64,000 bases of DNA from Palsa-295 sp963781105 (GTDB lineage Bacteria > Acidobacteriota > Terriglobia > Acidiferrales > UBA7541). The notes beneath the pieces are model-generated. The model was not told the DNA's origin. It saw nothing but the letters and a program-made list of their open reading frames with translations, and searched no databases. Below, piece by piece: positions 43,943 through 52,795 of this stretch (the first letter of the stretch is position 1; each line of letters starts with the position of its first letter). Made by a program: the position numbers and the translations under genes. The stretch covers positions 434,001-498,000 of the forward strand of contig CAWAED010000003.1 of NCBI GenBank assembly GCA_963781105.1, read 5' to 3'.

Positions 43943-45278
43943 ATGTCCATTCCGACCCGGGTCACCGCAGCGGCTTTCTTCGTATTCGCTCTGGTTTCCA
44001 CGACGCAGGGGCACGTGCAAGCCCCAGTACAAGTGTCGACTCAGGCGCAAGCACTACCGGCGGACGATGATTTCAACGCGCTTCGCGGGCCTGCCGCCGC
44101 AGGGGACGCGCAGGCGCAATTCGCACTCGGGAACGACTATATCGATGGCCGCGAAGTTGCCCAGGACTACGGCCAGGCAGTGATCTGGTATCGCAAGTCT
44201 GCCGCCCAGGGTTATGCTCCCGCGCTGAATCAACTGGGCTACATGCAGGAAAACAAAATTGGCTTGCCGCGAGATTACAAGCGGGCCCTGTATTACTACC
44301 GTTTGGCCGCAAAGAAGGGTAATGCGCTCGCGGAGTACAACCTGGGGGCCATGTACCAGAGTGGGCTGCAGGTCCGGCGTGATTACAAGCAGGCCTTCGA
44401 GTGGTACCGCAAGGCGGCGGACCAGAATCTGGCGGACGCCGAGAATGAAGTCGGCTATTTTTTACCAGTGCGGATGGGGGGTCAAGCGCGACTATGCTCA
44501 GGCTTTGGATTGGTATCGCCGCGCCGCCAGCCACGGCAGCTCCAACGCAGAAACCAATCTCGGCTTCATGGCGGAGAAAGGATGGGGTCAACCTCAAAGT
44601 TATGACCAAGCTTTCTCCTGGTATTACAAGGCTGCAGAACATGGCAACGCTGAGGCCATGGAAAACATCGGCTATAACTTTCAGAATGGCGTTGGTGTCG
44701 CGATCGATTATGCCAAGGCCTGGTCCTGGCTTTATAAAGCCGCGGCGTTGGGAAGCGCCACCGCGGAGAATCAGCTCGGTTGGATGTATCAGTACGGGGA
44801 AGGTGTGCCGGCCGACAATGCTATCGCTGTTACGCTGTACCGCCTTTCTGCCGATCAAGGCAACACCAGCGGTGACGACAATCTCCGGGATCTCTGCGTC
44901 GACCTGTACCAAAGTGGTAGTAAGCTGTGTGACTCGGGCAACGCTGCTGTGAGCTACCCTGCTATCGAGAAGATCCAGCGCGGCGCGCAAATTCGGGACC
45001 TCCGCGCTCAAATTATCGGACTGGAGACCGACGCTCTGCAGGACGACATTAGCGCCAACGATCTCGCCAATATGGGCAAGAACGGTAAAGCCAAAAAGCA
45101 GAACGGCATCACTAAAAGTATCACTAAGGTTATGGATGGGGTTGGAACGGCCCTTAGCGTCAACCCCCGTCTCGATGCCGCAAACCGTCGCGAGCAGGCG
45201 GCGCGCCTGCGTGAAGAACTGGCTCAACTCGAGAGTCTAGACCAATCCTCCGCTAACGTCCCCCCGCCCGCACCTTAA
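43943..45278 (+). pseudogene. Sel1-repeat protein gene with a T-run frameshift
   Basis: An open frame from ATG 43943 runs to ~44605, with a signal peptide (TAAAFFVFALVSTTQGHV) and four Sel1-like units (DAQAQFALGNDYIDG..., DYKQAFEWYRKAA). After ...NEVGYF it changes frame; a second frame continues the Sel1 units (GVKRDYAQALDWYRRAAS, NAEAMENIGYNFQNGVG) and ends at 45278. The switch lies in six T at 44458-44463, where five would restore the expected FYQCGWGVKRDYAQ. It may be a real mutation, phase variation or a sequencing error. Sel1 repeats bind proteins. The reconstructed protein is ~445 residues; the last ~120 residues are not repeats. Confidence 0.85.
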
Positions 45279-45333
45279 GATCCTTCCCATAGGACGACCT
45301 GTACGCAATTCCGTACCAATCGCGGTCGGCGTA

Positions 45334-46269
45334 TCAATGTGCTGCGGTGGTTAGCGGCAGTGTGCTGCCCAGCCCGGCGTAGAGATCGTGGTCGCCGAAC
45401 GATTTCTTCAGCGCCTCAAAGGCAGGCTCGCCGGTGCAGTGGCCAGGCGCGACATACTCTACTTTGAATCTGTCGTGCAGGGCCGTAACCGTCTTCTCGA
45501 TGTCCGAGTCGCTCGACACCACCAAGTGAAAGCCGCCGACGACCAAGTGGATTTGTGGATTCATTGCGCTGGCCGCTTCGACAATTTTGTCAATGCCGGG
45601 ATGCGAGCAGCCAACCATAATAACCATGCCGTCGGGCGTATTGATGGCGAGCGACAGCTCATGCAGTTCGAGCGTTCCCGGCTTATCGGACACCAGGGAA
45701 ATCAGATGAATATCGGGAGTAATTTCGAGGTTCTTGTCGACAAGTTGAAAGTTAGCTCCGGGCCAAGCGGATCCAAATTGGATAATTTCTGGCGGCGCGC
45801 CGTCGTAGTAGCGCTGTTCCGCAGGGAGAGATGCGTCCTTGCGATAAAAACTGCTGGGTGGGTCGGAACCGTAAACCCCTCCCAATCCTTCCTTAGGTGC
45901 GTAGATCTTCACGGTGGGGTTCACCTTCAAGACGTAGGTCAATCCTCCCATGTGATCGCCGTGCCGGTGCGACATCACAACGAAGTCGAGCTTGCTCAGG
46001 TCCACGCCCTTGGCTTTCGCATTCTGCGCGAGAATCTCAGGATTGTTGCCAGTGTCGAACAGAATCCGTTTCCCGTCGTATTCGATGAACGCAGCGTAGC
46101 CCCAGTCTTTTTGCATCGTGGATTCTTTACCGAATGCGTCATAGAGAACAGTGATCTGCGCTTGGCCAGGAGCGGCACTCGCCGTTGGAGCGACGAATAT
46201 TGTGGCGGCACACTCGATGAAAAGCAGAAGTACTACAGAACAGGAAACCGCCCAGTTTTCGACTCTCAT
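45334..46269 (-). CDS. Metallo-beta-lactamase fold hydrolase, exported
   Basis: 311 residues with a signal peptide (SCSVVLLLFIECAATIFVAPTA) and ribosome site GGGAGGACA. The MBL motif SHRHGDHMGG provides His101-x-His103-x-Asp105-His106, followed by VGCSHPGIDKI (next His), and VGGFHL (last His). The LLFDTGNNPEIL-like N-terminal strand and HPGIDKIVEAA pattern match the branch annotated as 7,8-dihydropterin-6-methyl-4-aminobenzene-phosphate synthase-like hydrolases. The true substrate is unknown; export makes a cytoplasmic pterin role unlikely. It lies convergent with the Sel1 gene. Confidence 0.92.
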   Translation of the reverse strand: MRVENWAVSCSVVLLLFIECAATIFVAPTASAAPGQAQITVLYDAFGKESTMQKDWGYAAFIEYDGKRILFDTGNNPEILAQNAKAKGVDLSKLDFVVMSHRHGDHMGGLTYVLKVNPTVKIYAPKEGLGGVYGSDPPSSFYRKDASLPAEQRYYDGAPPEIIQFGSAWPGANFQLVDKNLEITPDIHLISLVSDKPGTLELHELSLAINTPDGMVIMVGCSHPGIDKIVEAASAMNPQIHLVVGGFHLVVSSDSDIEKTVTALHDRFKVEYVAPGHCTGEPAFEALKKSFGDHDLYAGLGSTLPLTTAAH

Positions 46270-46803
46270 GATTGTCCTCCCTGCGTTTGCGTGGTGACTA
46301 TTCGAGTTCTTGGGGGACCCGGAAGCGGATTACATACTGCGGAATTTGCACAGTCAAGTCCACAAAAGGATGGTGCCTTCTGGTCGTGCCCGTGACGTGG
46401 CATCTTGGCATCTCACTCGACAATAATCCGGTCTGCCCATTCCACGAGCGACACAAAGATCGCGGAGGCGCCGAATTTCGCGCCAATCCAGAGACGGCCG
46501 CTAATGAAGCCGCGAAGGGGGCACTGCTACGTGTAGCCAACTGTACGGCCGTGGTAGCGGGCCATACTTTCGGTGTCTTCCGCCCACTTTCATAAATGCG
46601 CGTTGACCACTGATGTTCACCGATTTTCTACTTGACATGTTTGAGTTGAAAGGCACAGAGTTACCGCAGTTTCCCCAAAATCTCCGTTTCTCAGCGTTGT
46701 CTCTTATGGCTTCTCGACAGATGTTTTCGGGACCGCGGACCATCACTCACTCGCCGGCACATTCCTTGTGTGTGTGCCGCCAGCATGTGGAAGGAGCATA
46801 ACG
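46270..46803. other. Gene-free spacer
   Basis: 534 bp. Short frames on both strands lack coding signs. Apart from a strong ribosome site (GGAAGGAGC, 46790-46798) for the next gene I see nothing distinct. Confidence 0.5.
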
Positions 46804-47751
46804 ATGAACGAACTGGACTCTGTTTCAACAAGACTTGAACACAGAAAGCTAGGCCGGCGCAATCTCATTCGCGGAGCGGTGGGTGCGGTTGCGGGGGTTG
46901 GTCTCTTTCGTCCCCAGCCAGCCTTTGCCGATAACAATAATCATGACCGCAACGATCACCTCGGTTGCGCCTTAGTCAATCCAATTCCTGGGGGTGTCGT
47001 CCCGTTTAAACCCTTTGGAGTCGCGATACACCATAACCCGCTAAATCCTGCCACCCCTCTATCCAATATCAGCGATCCGTCGCAGATTAGTGACTTCGAC
47101 GGGTTCGTGGGTCTCACGCACATTCGCGGCGGCGGGACCGGAACTAACGGCGGCACGGTGACGCCTCTGGCGTTCCAAGCGGACATGGGCTTTGCTCAAG
47201 GCAAGTTCATCGGTGCGGACGGTCGCCGCCATGAGGGCACGTATGCTTTTGTTTGACTTGACTTGTACACCGGTCCGGCCGGATCGGCCAACCTCCCCGA
47301 ACAAATCCACGATTTCAACGTACACATCGACTCGAACGACGTCTTCTGGATGGTTCCAGTGGCAGACGATGCCGTCGAGGTAGACTTCAACCAAGGGCAG
47401 GCACGCCTGCGAGTGAATGGGCTGAGAGTCTTCGATGACCATGACCTTGCCAACTCGGTGACCCAAGGGCTGGGACTGAACGGCGACCCGGACTACCCCT
47501 ATCCCCCCATCGCACCTGTTGCCCCCGTCCGCGCGATCGTTTCGTTCAACGTGGAATGGAACGGTATCGTCACGACGGCGCAAATTCACAACAGTGCGCA
47601 AGGGTTCATGGGTTCGTTCCTCAGCACGGGAGCTACGATTAATTGGTCTTCGGACCAACCGGGCTTCCACTTCGAGTCAGAGACACCCAACCCGGCGCGG
47701 AACCTGGTTTCTGTGCTCGGACAAGAGCAAAACGGTGTTTTCTTCACGTAG
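46804..47751 (+). pseudogene. Tat-type exported protein gene interrupted by an in-frame TGA
   Basis: ATG 46804 after GGAAGGAGCAT. The N-terminus LGRRNLIRGAVGAVAGVGLF has a twin-Arg motif (RRNLI) plus hydrophobic core and an AFA cleavage site, so Tat export is likely. The frame runs 150 codons to TGA (47254-47256) and, in the same frame, continues uninterrupted for 165 codons to 47751 with coherent composition (DLYTGPAGSANLPEQIHDF onward). The region before the stop contains GFVGLTHIRGGGTGTNGGTV, after it VDFNQGQARLRVNG and VRAIVSFNVEWNGIVTTA. No family is recognised. A single substitution to stop is the simplest reading; readthrough is an alternative. Confidence 0.75.
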
Positions 47752-47890
47752 TTAAATCGCCGCGCAAACGCGCTCTATCTTGGCGCAATCTCGAATTTTG
47801 GCGGTACGATTCGACCGCGAACATGATCATGGGAATCAGCTGGGTATCCCTGTGCGATTAAGGTCTGTTACCCGCGTACCAGAGGAACAT

Positions 47891-48382
47891 TCACTTCGGC
47901 TGGCGATCCATCAGCGATTTCGGGGCGAGCGGGAGGTAGATCAGCCACGGCCCATCTTCATGCGACGCCAATTGAATCACAAACCTCTCGGGCTCAACCC
48001 GCCACAGCTTGAGTTTCGGATCCGGGTGGCCGTACGTCCACTTGGCGTAGTGCTCGTTGATGGCTGCTTCCACGGCTTCGATGGTCACTGACTTATCGTA
48101 GACCGCCGTGAGTCCGTAGGGGCTGCCGTTCTGGATTTTAAAAAGAGAACCGTGCCCCATTGGGGACCCGTCCGAAAAATCAATCCTGAGCTGCTTCGGG
48201 TACTTGGCGTCAGGCGCCGGATCGTTAATCAACCAGAGTTGCGAGCAGGCCACAGACTGGCATCCGAGGAGTTTAGGATTGGGCAGAACAACAGGGACTT
48301 TGGTCGTGGCCGCGATACTGACGCAGCATGCCAGTGTTATCGCAGCCAGTATCGGCAAGAAAGCACGCCGCGCCGATGTCAC
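47891..48382 (-). CDS. Small secreted hypothetical protein
   Basis: 163 residues, GTG start at 48382 with GGGAG 8-9 nt upstream. A signal peptide (RRAFLPILAAITLACCVSIA) is followed by a compact domain with two Cys (LLGCQSVACSQLW), then DFSDGSPMGHGSLFKIQNGS and VEAAINEHYAKWTYG. I recognise no family. It is separated by 139 bp from the previous gene, which points the other way. Confidence 0.72.
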   Translation of the reverse strand: MTSARRAFLPILAAITLACCVSIAATTKVPVVLPNPKLLGCQSVACSQLWLINDPAPDAKYPKQLRIDFSDGSPMGHGSLFKIQNGSPYGLTAVYDKSVTIEAVEAAINEHYAKWTYGHPDPKLKLWRVEPERFVIQLASHEDGPWLIYLPLAPKSLMDRQPK

Positions 48383-48614
48383 CTTGATTCTCCCAGTTAG
48401 TGCTGCCCTGTGTTACTGAATATTCCCATGCGGCTCTGCAATTGTGCTTGGCGCGGTGCCGGGGGATAGCGAATCGGTCAACTGTGTATCCACCTGCCGC
48501 AAACAAAATTTTGCAAAACAACTCAGCGAGTAGAACCGTGGCACTGCCGGGCGGACGGGACGCTACGCTCCGGGAAGTTGAAAAGCGGAGGGCTCGGCTG
48601 TACTATCCACGCCA

Positions 48615-49109
48615 ATGGTTGAAAGGAAACTGCGCTTCCACTTCAGTGAATATGTAGGCAGGGGCGAAGTGATCGTGTACTCCGTCCTGGCGATTTTGCT
48701 GTTGGTGACCGCGCTGGCGACGGCCGCCATCGCTGGCAAAATGCTGTGGGACGGCCTGGTTCACAGGTCCGTGGAATTCCAAATTCTGCAGGTCCTGGAC
48801 GAATTGCTCGTCGTCCTAATGTTGGTGGAGGTGCTGCATACGGTGCGCATCTCCATCCGGTCGCATATTTTGGTTACGGAGCCGTTCCTGGTTATCGGCC
48901 TGATAGCTTCGATCCGGCGCATGCTGGTGATTACGCTGGAAGCGGCGAACCTGACGCAGGGCGGAGCGTGGACGGCCCAGGGCCAGAGCGTCTTTCGCGC
49001 GTCCATGATGGAGTTGGCGCTGCTCGGGTTTCTCGTTCTGATCCTGGTATTTTCGATTACGCTCTTGCGCCGCTACCCTGCCCCGCCCGATGAGATCGAG
49101 CACATGTGA
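48615..49109 (+). CDS. PsiE-family membrane protein
   Basis: 164 residues with four hydrophobic segments (VIVYSVLAILLLVTALATAA; VLDELLVVLMLVEVLHTV; FLVIGLIASIRRMLVITL; LALLGFLVLILVFSITLL). The central LDELLVVLMLVEVLHTVRIS and TEPFLVIGLIASIRRML segments are the PsiE signature (LxxxLxxLMxxEVxxxV...ExxLxxxxIAxxRxxI). In E. coli PsiE is phosphate-starvation inducible; its function is unknown. No Pho box was identified here. Confidence 0.88.
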   Translation: MVERKLRFHFSEYVGRGEVIVYSVLAILLLVTALATAAIAGKMLWDGLVHRSVEFQILQVLDELLVVLMLVEVLHTVRISIRSHILVTEPFLVIGLIASIRRMLVITLEAANLTQGGAWTAQGQSVFRASMMELALLGFLVLILVFSITLLRRYPAPPDEIEHM

Positions 49110-49367
49110 AACGCAGCTGCGACCCTGCTCCGGTCGATTCATTTCCCGGCATTGCTCGCGACTAATGCTTCCCTTCTGCAAAACGGCTTAGGAGTATTGG
49201 TCTGTGCGACAAGCCTGTCCTACAGGAATCGCGGTATTGCTGGGCGGACTAAAATACATCGCGAAGGACTTGGAGCAGCGTAACGTGATGCGGCCGAGGG
49301 GTAGAACTCACTGCTTCGCGGAAATCACTGCTCTCACTTGGCGGTGTTCTGGGAAGGAGATTCGTCC

Positions 49368-49901
49368 ATGGGGCGTGCTTTTAAACTTGCCGCAGTAGTG
49401 ATGTTTGCGTTTTGTTGTTTTGCCGGCAATGCTAAGGCAGATGGCGTTTCGGAACTGTCCTATGTTTTGAGTGGGCCGGTATCGGCGTCGTTTATTCTTC
49501 CGGTGAACCCCACGGTGGCCCCCGGCAACTTTTTCCTCGGCATTGGCTTTCAGGTGGATGTGACCGATCTTGTACTCGATGGCAAGCCCGCGGACTACTC
49601 CTTCAAATTTTTCAGTTCGGTCTGGCAAGGCGGCCTCTCGATCCTGGACCAGCCGCAAAGTTTCAATTTGATCAGCCTTGTAAACTTGCAACTCTACAGA
49701 GGTCCGGAATCGTCGCCGACGATGTTGGACGTTCCGGGAAAGATTCACCTGCTGGATGCCCTCAGCGACTCGAATTATACGTTGACGATCACGCCGGTTT
49801 CCACGCCCGCGCCCGAACCGTCGTCCGTCCTTCTATTGGGTGCCGGAATCGTAGTGCTGGTTCTGATTCGCCAGCGGAGTGTTCGCGCCCAAGACGTTTA
49901 G
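49368..49901 (+). CDS. PEP-CTERM surface protein
   Basis: ATG 49368 is chosen (GGGAAGGAG 8 nt upstream); 177 residues. A signal peptide (LAAVVMFAFCCFAGNAKA) precedes a ~110-residue beta-rich domain (FQVDVTDLVLDG, FKFFSSVWQGGLSILDQ). The C-terminus is the three-part sorting signal: PEPSS, a hydrophobic helix (VLLLGAGIVVLVLI) and a basic tail (RQRSVRAQ). Such proteins are processed by exosortase (EpsH/XrtA-type) and linked to exopolysaccharide. No exosortase gene lies in the window. Its 3' end overlaps the zinc-ribbon gene on the other strand by ~113 bp. Confidence 0.87.
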   Translation: MGRAFKLAAVVMFAFCCFAGNAKADGVSELSYVLSGPVSASFILPVNPTVAPGNFFLGIGFQVDVTDLVLDGKPADYSFKFFSSVWQGGLSILDQPQSFNLISLVNLQLYRGPESSPTMLDVPGKIHLLDALSDSNYTLTITPVSTPAPEPSSVLLLGAGIVVLVLIRQRSVRAQDV

Positions 49902-50166
49902 TCCCAGTCGCGGATCCCGGACCTGCTTCCTTGACTGCGGTCTTCCCCGCGCACTCGCGCGCCTTCCGCAATTCTGCGTCGAAGCACGGCTCGCACATTC
50001 CGCCTGTTTCGCCGCCGTCGCCCTGCGCGAAGTGATTGCCGCAGGAGGGGCAGTCGAACTCCGCGGCGGTCACGGCATGGACATTTGAGTTGGCAGTCGC
50101 TTCCCTGCCGCACCGGACACACTTCTCACCGATGATTCGATTGCACCGGATACAGAATCGGGTCAT
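49789..50166 (-). CDS. Small zinc-ribbon protein
   Basis: ATG 50166 gives MTRFCIRCNRIIGEKCVRCG, 125 residues. Three Cys pairs are visible: CIRC, CVRC, CPSC and a final CEPC, arranged like rubredoxin-type zinc ribbons (FCIRCNR/GEKCVRCGRE, then FDCPSCGNHF/GMCEPCFDAEL). The C-terminal ~50 residues are basic and disordered and may not all be translated, since this part overlaps the PEP-CTERM gene. Zn binding is likely; function unknown. It lies 23 bp after the receiver gene at 50189-50554 (transcribed from it leftward), so the two may be an operon. Confidence 0.6.
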   Translation of the reverse strand: MTRFCIRCNRIIGEKCVRCGREATANSNVHAVTAAEFDCPSCGNHFAQGDGGETGGMCEPCFDAELRKARECAGKTAVKEAGPGSATGTKRLGREHSAGESEPALRFRHPIEGRTTVRARAWKPA

Positions 50167-50188
50167 CCGCGCCTCCCCGAGCGGGATG

Positions 50189-50554
50189 CTATGAAGGCAG
50201 CAAACTGTGGACACACTCCGCGAGCCTGCTCATGCCTTCCGCTTTAGCAATTACCATATCGGCTGCAAGACCTTGCGGGAACGCTTTGGCGACCGCTTCG
50301 CTATACATGGTGAATAGAATTATCCGGAGGTTTGGCATCATGTCTTTCAGGACAGAGGCAACCACGATGCCATTCGTTTGAGGCATCGCCACATCCAAGA
50401 GAATCAAATCGGGCTTGAGCTTGCGGGCCTTCTCGACAGCATCCTCACCATCCACAGCCTCGCCGCAAACCTCAAAATCCTGCTGGGTGAGGTATGCACG
50501 AACCACCCGGCGAACGGTGTCGCTGTCATCCGCCACTAGAATCCGCTTCGACAT
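50189..50554 (-). CDS. Stand-alone receiver domain protein
   Basis: ATG 50554 (MSKRILVADDSDTVRRVVRA) is chosen over upstream in-frame starts; 121 residues, a single CheY-like domain. Acidic pair Asp9-Asp10, phospho-acceptor Asp54 in LILLDVAMP, Thr in LFTMYSE, Lys in VIAKAEG: all phosphotransfer residues are kept. No output domain. It is the paralogue of the 58319-58690 protein, most of the sequence matching by eye. It likely shares a histidine kinase encoded elsewhere. Function unknown. Confidence 0.9.
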   Translation of the reverse strand: MSKRILVADDSDTVRRVVRAYLTQQDFEVCGEAVDGEDAVEKARKLKPDLILLDVAMPQTNGIVVASVLKDMMPNLRIILFTMYSEAVAKAFPQGLAADMVIAKAEGMSRLAECVHSLLPS

Positions 50555-50815
50555 TAGTAATGACTCGCTGAGAACCGGGAACGGACTGTCTGGGTATTTC
50601 ATTGAGGCGGGCAACCTCGTCGTTACGGCCAGTCAGTAGACACCGACGTGGGCATCGCCGGTGTCCGATATCCTACAGAGACGAAAAAGGGCCGTTAATA
50701 AGGTGAACAATGCATAACTTCGCGGGGAAACCTCTAGGCCTAGTACGTATCGTCCGGGCTTTCCGAACTGTACGATTCAGTGCTAACTTGGCATGGGGTC
50801 GGCACGGTGGCCAGG

Positions 50816-51211
50816 ATGTCCAACGGTATTCTGATTGCGGACGATAGCGCGACGGCCCGTAAAGTCATTCGTGCGTACCTCAACCAACGGAATTTTGAAG
50901 TTTGTGGCGAGGCAATCGATGGCGTCGATGCTCTCGAAAAGGCAACGGAGCTGGAACCGGCCTTGATTCTACTGGACCTCCGGATGCCTCGCATGAATGG
51001 CATGGAAGCGGCGGCGGTGCTGAGAGGCCGAATGCCAAATGTGCGGCTCGTGCTCCTTACACTTTATGACGAAGTCTTGAGCTGCAAGGCGATCATGTCG
51101 GCGATTGGTATCGACGCAATCGTATCCAAGCCGGATGGCTTTCGCACGCTAGGCGAGTGCGTTCGAGGCTTACTTTCTGCCGCGCCTGTTCCACCGGGAG
51201 ACAAAACGTAA
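50816..51211 (+). CDS. Stand-alone receiver domain protein
   Basis: ATG 50816 (MSNGILIADDSATARKVIRA) with an AGG motif upstream; 131 residues. Receiver residues Asp9-Asp10, Asp54 (LILLDLRMP), Thr in LLTLYDE and Lys in IVSKPDG are present. There is no effector domain, only a ~10-residue tail. It diverges from the receiver gene at left, across a 260-bp spacer. Confidence 0.9.
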   Translation: MSNGILIADDSATARKVIRAYLNQRNFEVCGEAIDGVDALEKATELEPALILLDLRMPRMNGMEAAAVLRGRMPNVRLVLLTLYDEVLSCKAIMSAIGIDAIVSKPDGFRTLGECVRGLLSAAPVPPGDKT

Positions 51212-51376
51212 GAACGCGGGTCTTGCCGCTCGCTCCTCGGACGGTGATATTCAGCGCACACCTGAAAGTCACTTCGCTGTGGGTCTTCTTCTCAGGATGA
51301 GCGCCGCGCTGGACTTTCGTGAAGATTAGGCATTCTATAGAGAGTGGCAGGCTTCTACCCGATTGCTGGGAGCGAG

Positions 51377-51529
51377 ATGAGCGAATCGCAGATCGATGTT
51401 TGCGGAAAATGCGGCGCCGAAATCGACCCCACCCGGAGAGTCGATTTCACGCTCAAAGACGGAACTCGCGTGTGTGATTCTTGTTTCGTGAAAGAAACGC
51501 GGCGACCCAGGAGCGATTGGCCGAATTGA
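51377..51529 (+). CDS. Small zinc-ribbon-like protein
   Basis: 50 residues from ATG 51377 (GGGAGCGAG just before). CGKCGAEIDP...RVCDSCF gives four Cys in two CxxC pairs, a compact zinc-ribbon-like module. A longer in-frame start (51344) adds 11 residues and has no ribosome site. Function unknown; it lies between receiver genes. Confidence 0.65.
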   Translation: MSESQIDVCGKCGAEIDPTRRVDFTLKDGTRVCDSCFVKETRRPRSDWPN

Positions 51530-51571
51530 CGGCCCGCTTCATTCGTTATTTCCCTCTTCGTATTCGGCGCA

Positions 51572-51760
51572 CTAACTGTTCAGAGGTTTCAACGCAGTCC
51601 ACGGCACATTTGGGACAACGTGCCCGCTTCCATCAATCAATCTGACATTTGCGGTCTGCATCAGCGCGTTGACAAAAACAACTTCAAAAACGCCCTCCTG
51701 CTGCGCAGTCCTCACATGCTCACCTTTCTTGGGAACGATGAGTTTGGTCGCAGTCGACAT
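51572..51760 (-). CDS. Small conserved basic protein
   Basis: 62 residues preceded by AGGAGGAG, an excellent ribosome site. Sequence MSTATKLIVPKKGEHVRTA, then EGVFEVVFVNALMQTANVRL and a VPWTALKPL end. The pattern of short beta strands (VRTAQQEGVFEVVFV, TANVRLIDGSGHVV) suggests a small SH3-like barrel. I know the type from acidobacterial genomes without a function. Confidence 0.7.
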   Translation of the reverse strand: MSTATKLIVPKKGEHVRTAQQEGVFEVVFVNALMQTANVRLIDGSGHVVPNVPWTALKPLNS

Positions 51761-52028
51761 TTTCTCCTCCTGCTATCCATTCCGACTCGCGAAGGGAGTT
51801 TGGCAGGATGCAGGGACCATCGCGTCGGCCAAACCGGGCCTTCGTTCGAGGACTTGAAGCGAGAATCCTAGGAGTCTTGCAAGGCGCCTCCTGGGACTGA
51901 CTGGGGTATGCGACATGAATATAGCGCAAACGTGCCGGACCCGCTAGACGATTCGCTGTATTGCCGCCGCGCATCGTTCGCTGTAGTTAACTTGCAGGAA
52001 ACAATTAAACTGAGGACCTCGGGCCCTC

Positions 52029-52111
52029 ACGACCAACGCAAACCAAATCTCATCGCTGACGACAGCGAATTGATGCGAACGAAAATCCGCCAGGCGCTTG
52101 AGACAGCGTAG
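52029..52111 (+). pseudogene. Receiver-domain remnant
   Basis: The frame reads HDQRKPNLIADDSELMRTKI followed by RQALETA and a stop (52109-52111). It matches the start of the receiver at 57806 (KRKTILIADDSELMRTKIRQ) with little change, then ends where that protein goes on with the rest of the domain. It is a 5' fragment of a duplicated receiver gene. A membrane-peptide gene follows directly. Confidence 0.75.
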
Positions 52112-52142
52112 GCCATTTGAGGCTCGTCGAAATGTGAAAGGC

Positions 52143-52280
52143 ATGCCGCAGACCATACTCATCGTGACAGCGATTGTTGTCGGGCTCTTGCTCTTAGCGA
52201 TTGGAGGATGCTATTTCGCGCAGGGTCGAAAACACAAACAACTGGCAGACCGAACCGGGCCTGACGATCGGGAAAAGTAA
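52143..52280 (+). CDS. Small single-helix membrane protein (uncertain)
   Basis: 45 residues: MPQTILIVTAIVVGLLLLAI, one membrane helix, then a charged tail (GRKHKQLADRTGPDDREK). The ribosome site (GAAAGG) is close to the ATG. Without a family match it may be a small protein or an artefact; an independent frame start overlaps the receiver remnant. Confidence 0.4.
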   Translation: MPQTILIVTAIVVGLLLLAIGGCYFAQGRKHKQLADRTGPDDREK

Positions 52281-52313
52281 GCAGTCCCTTTGAGCTAAGC
52301 TAGTTGAACTACG

Positions 52314-52781
52314 CTAAACGGAAGCTGGCGAGCGATGCAGGAGCTGACCGCCGGCCGTGTCAGGTACAATCATTAATTCAAGGGCGGTCACTGCGGACAG
52401 TTCGACAGGGTAGTCTTCTGTTTCCCGTATTGAGTTGGGCGGACTGAAATTCCACTGTTGGCGGACGATCTCCCGGAACGAATGTCCCGCATCAGGAAAC
52501 CATCGCAGGACGAATTCTTGCGTGCGCGCATTCTCGCTATCCTCGAAAGCCAACCAGATACGCCTGAGTTTTTGTGGCTCGTCGAAAACCAGGCGGATGG
52601 TCTGAGGCCCGGGGTTCGCCGCGCGCCAACCACGGTCTTCCCCCTCTAGCAGCGCGGATTCAATTGGATAGCCGTCTTCTTCCGAGGTGACCTCGACCAA
52701 AGCCGTGCGGTTCAGGTCCAGCCAGGGCTGGCCGGAAGGCGGTGCACTCGGAGGCATCGGCGAAATCTGGCGCTTACGCAT
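52314..52781 (-). CDS. Putative carbohydrate-binding-like protein
   Basis: 155 residues, cytosolic by sequence (no signal peptide; MRKRQISPMPPSAPPSG lead). The body, ALVEVTSEEDGYPIESALLE, TIRLVFDEPQKLRRIWLAFE and QEFVLRWFPDAGHSFREIV, has the strand pattern of a galactose-binding-like (F5/8 type C) sandwich: 'ESALLEG...W.A...GPQTIRLVFDEPQKLRRIWL' is the usual core. Ligand unknown, and no enzyme is adjacent. It lies 14 bp from the receiver gene upstream on the same strand, so it may be co-transcribed with it. Confidence 0.72.
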   Translation of the reverse strand: MRKRQISPMPPSAPPSGQPWLDLNRTALVEVTSEEDGYPIESALLEGEDRGWRAANPGPQTIRLVFDEPQKLRRIWLAFEDSENARTQEFVLRWFPDAGHSFREIVRQQWNFSPPNSIRETEDYPVELSAVTALELMIVPDTAGGQLLHRSPASV

Positions 52782-52795
52782 TTTAATCTTTATTC

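Noticed and set aside
44073..45227. 384-codon open frame on the minus strand
   Set aside because: Antisense to the Sel1-repeat gene, whose frames carry the real repeats.
46272..46595. 107-codon open frame after the metallo-beta-lactamase gene
   Set aside because: No ribosome site, no motif and irregular composition; the spacer is taken as gene-free.
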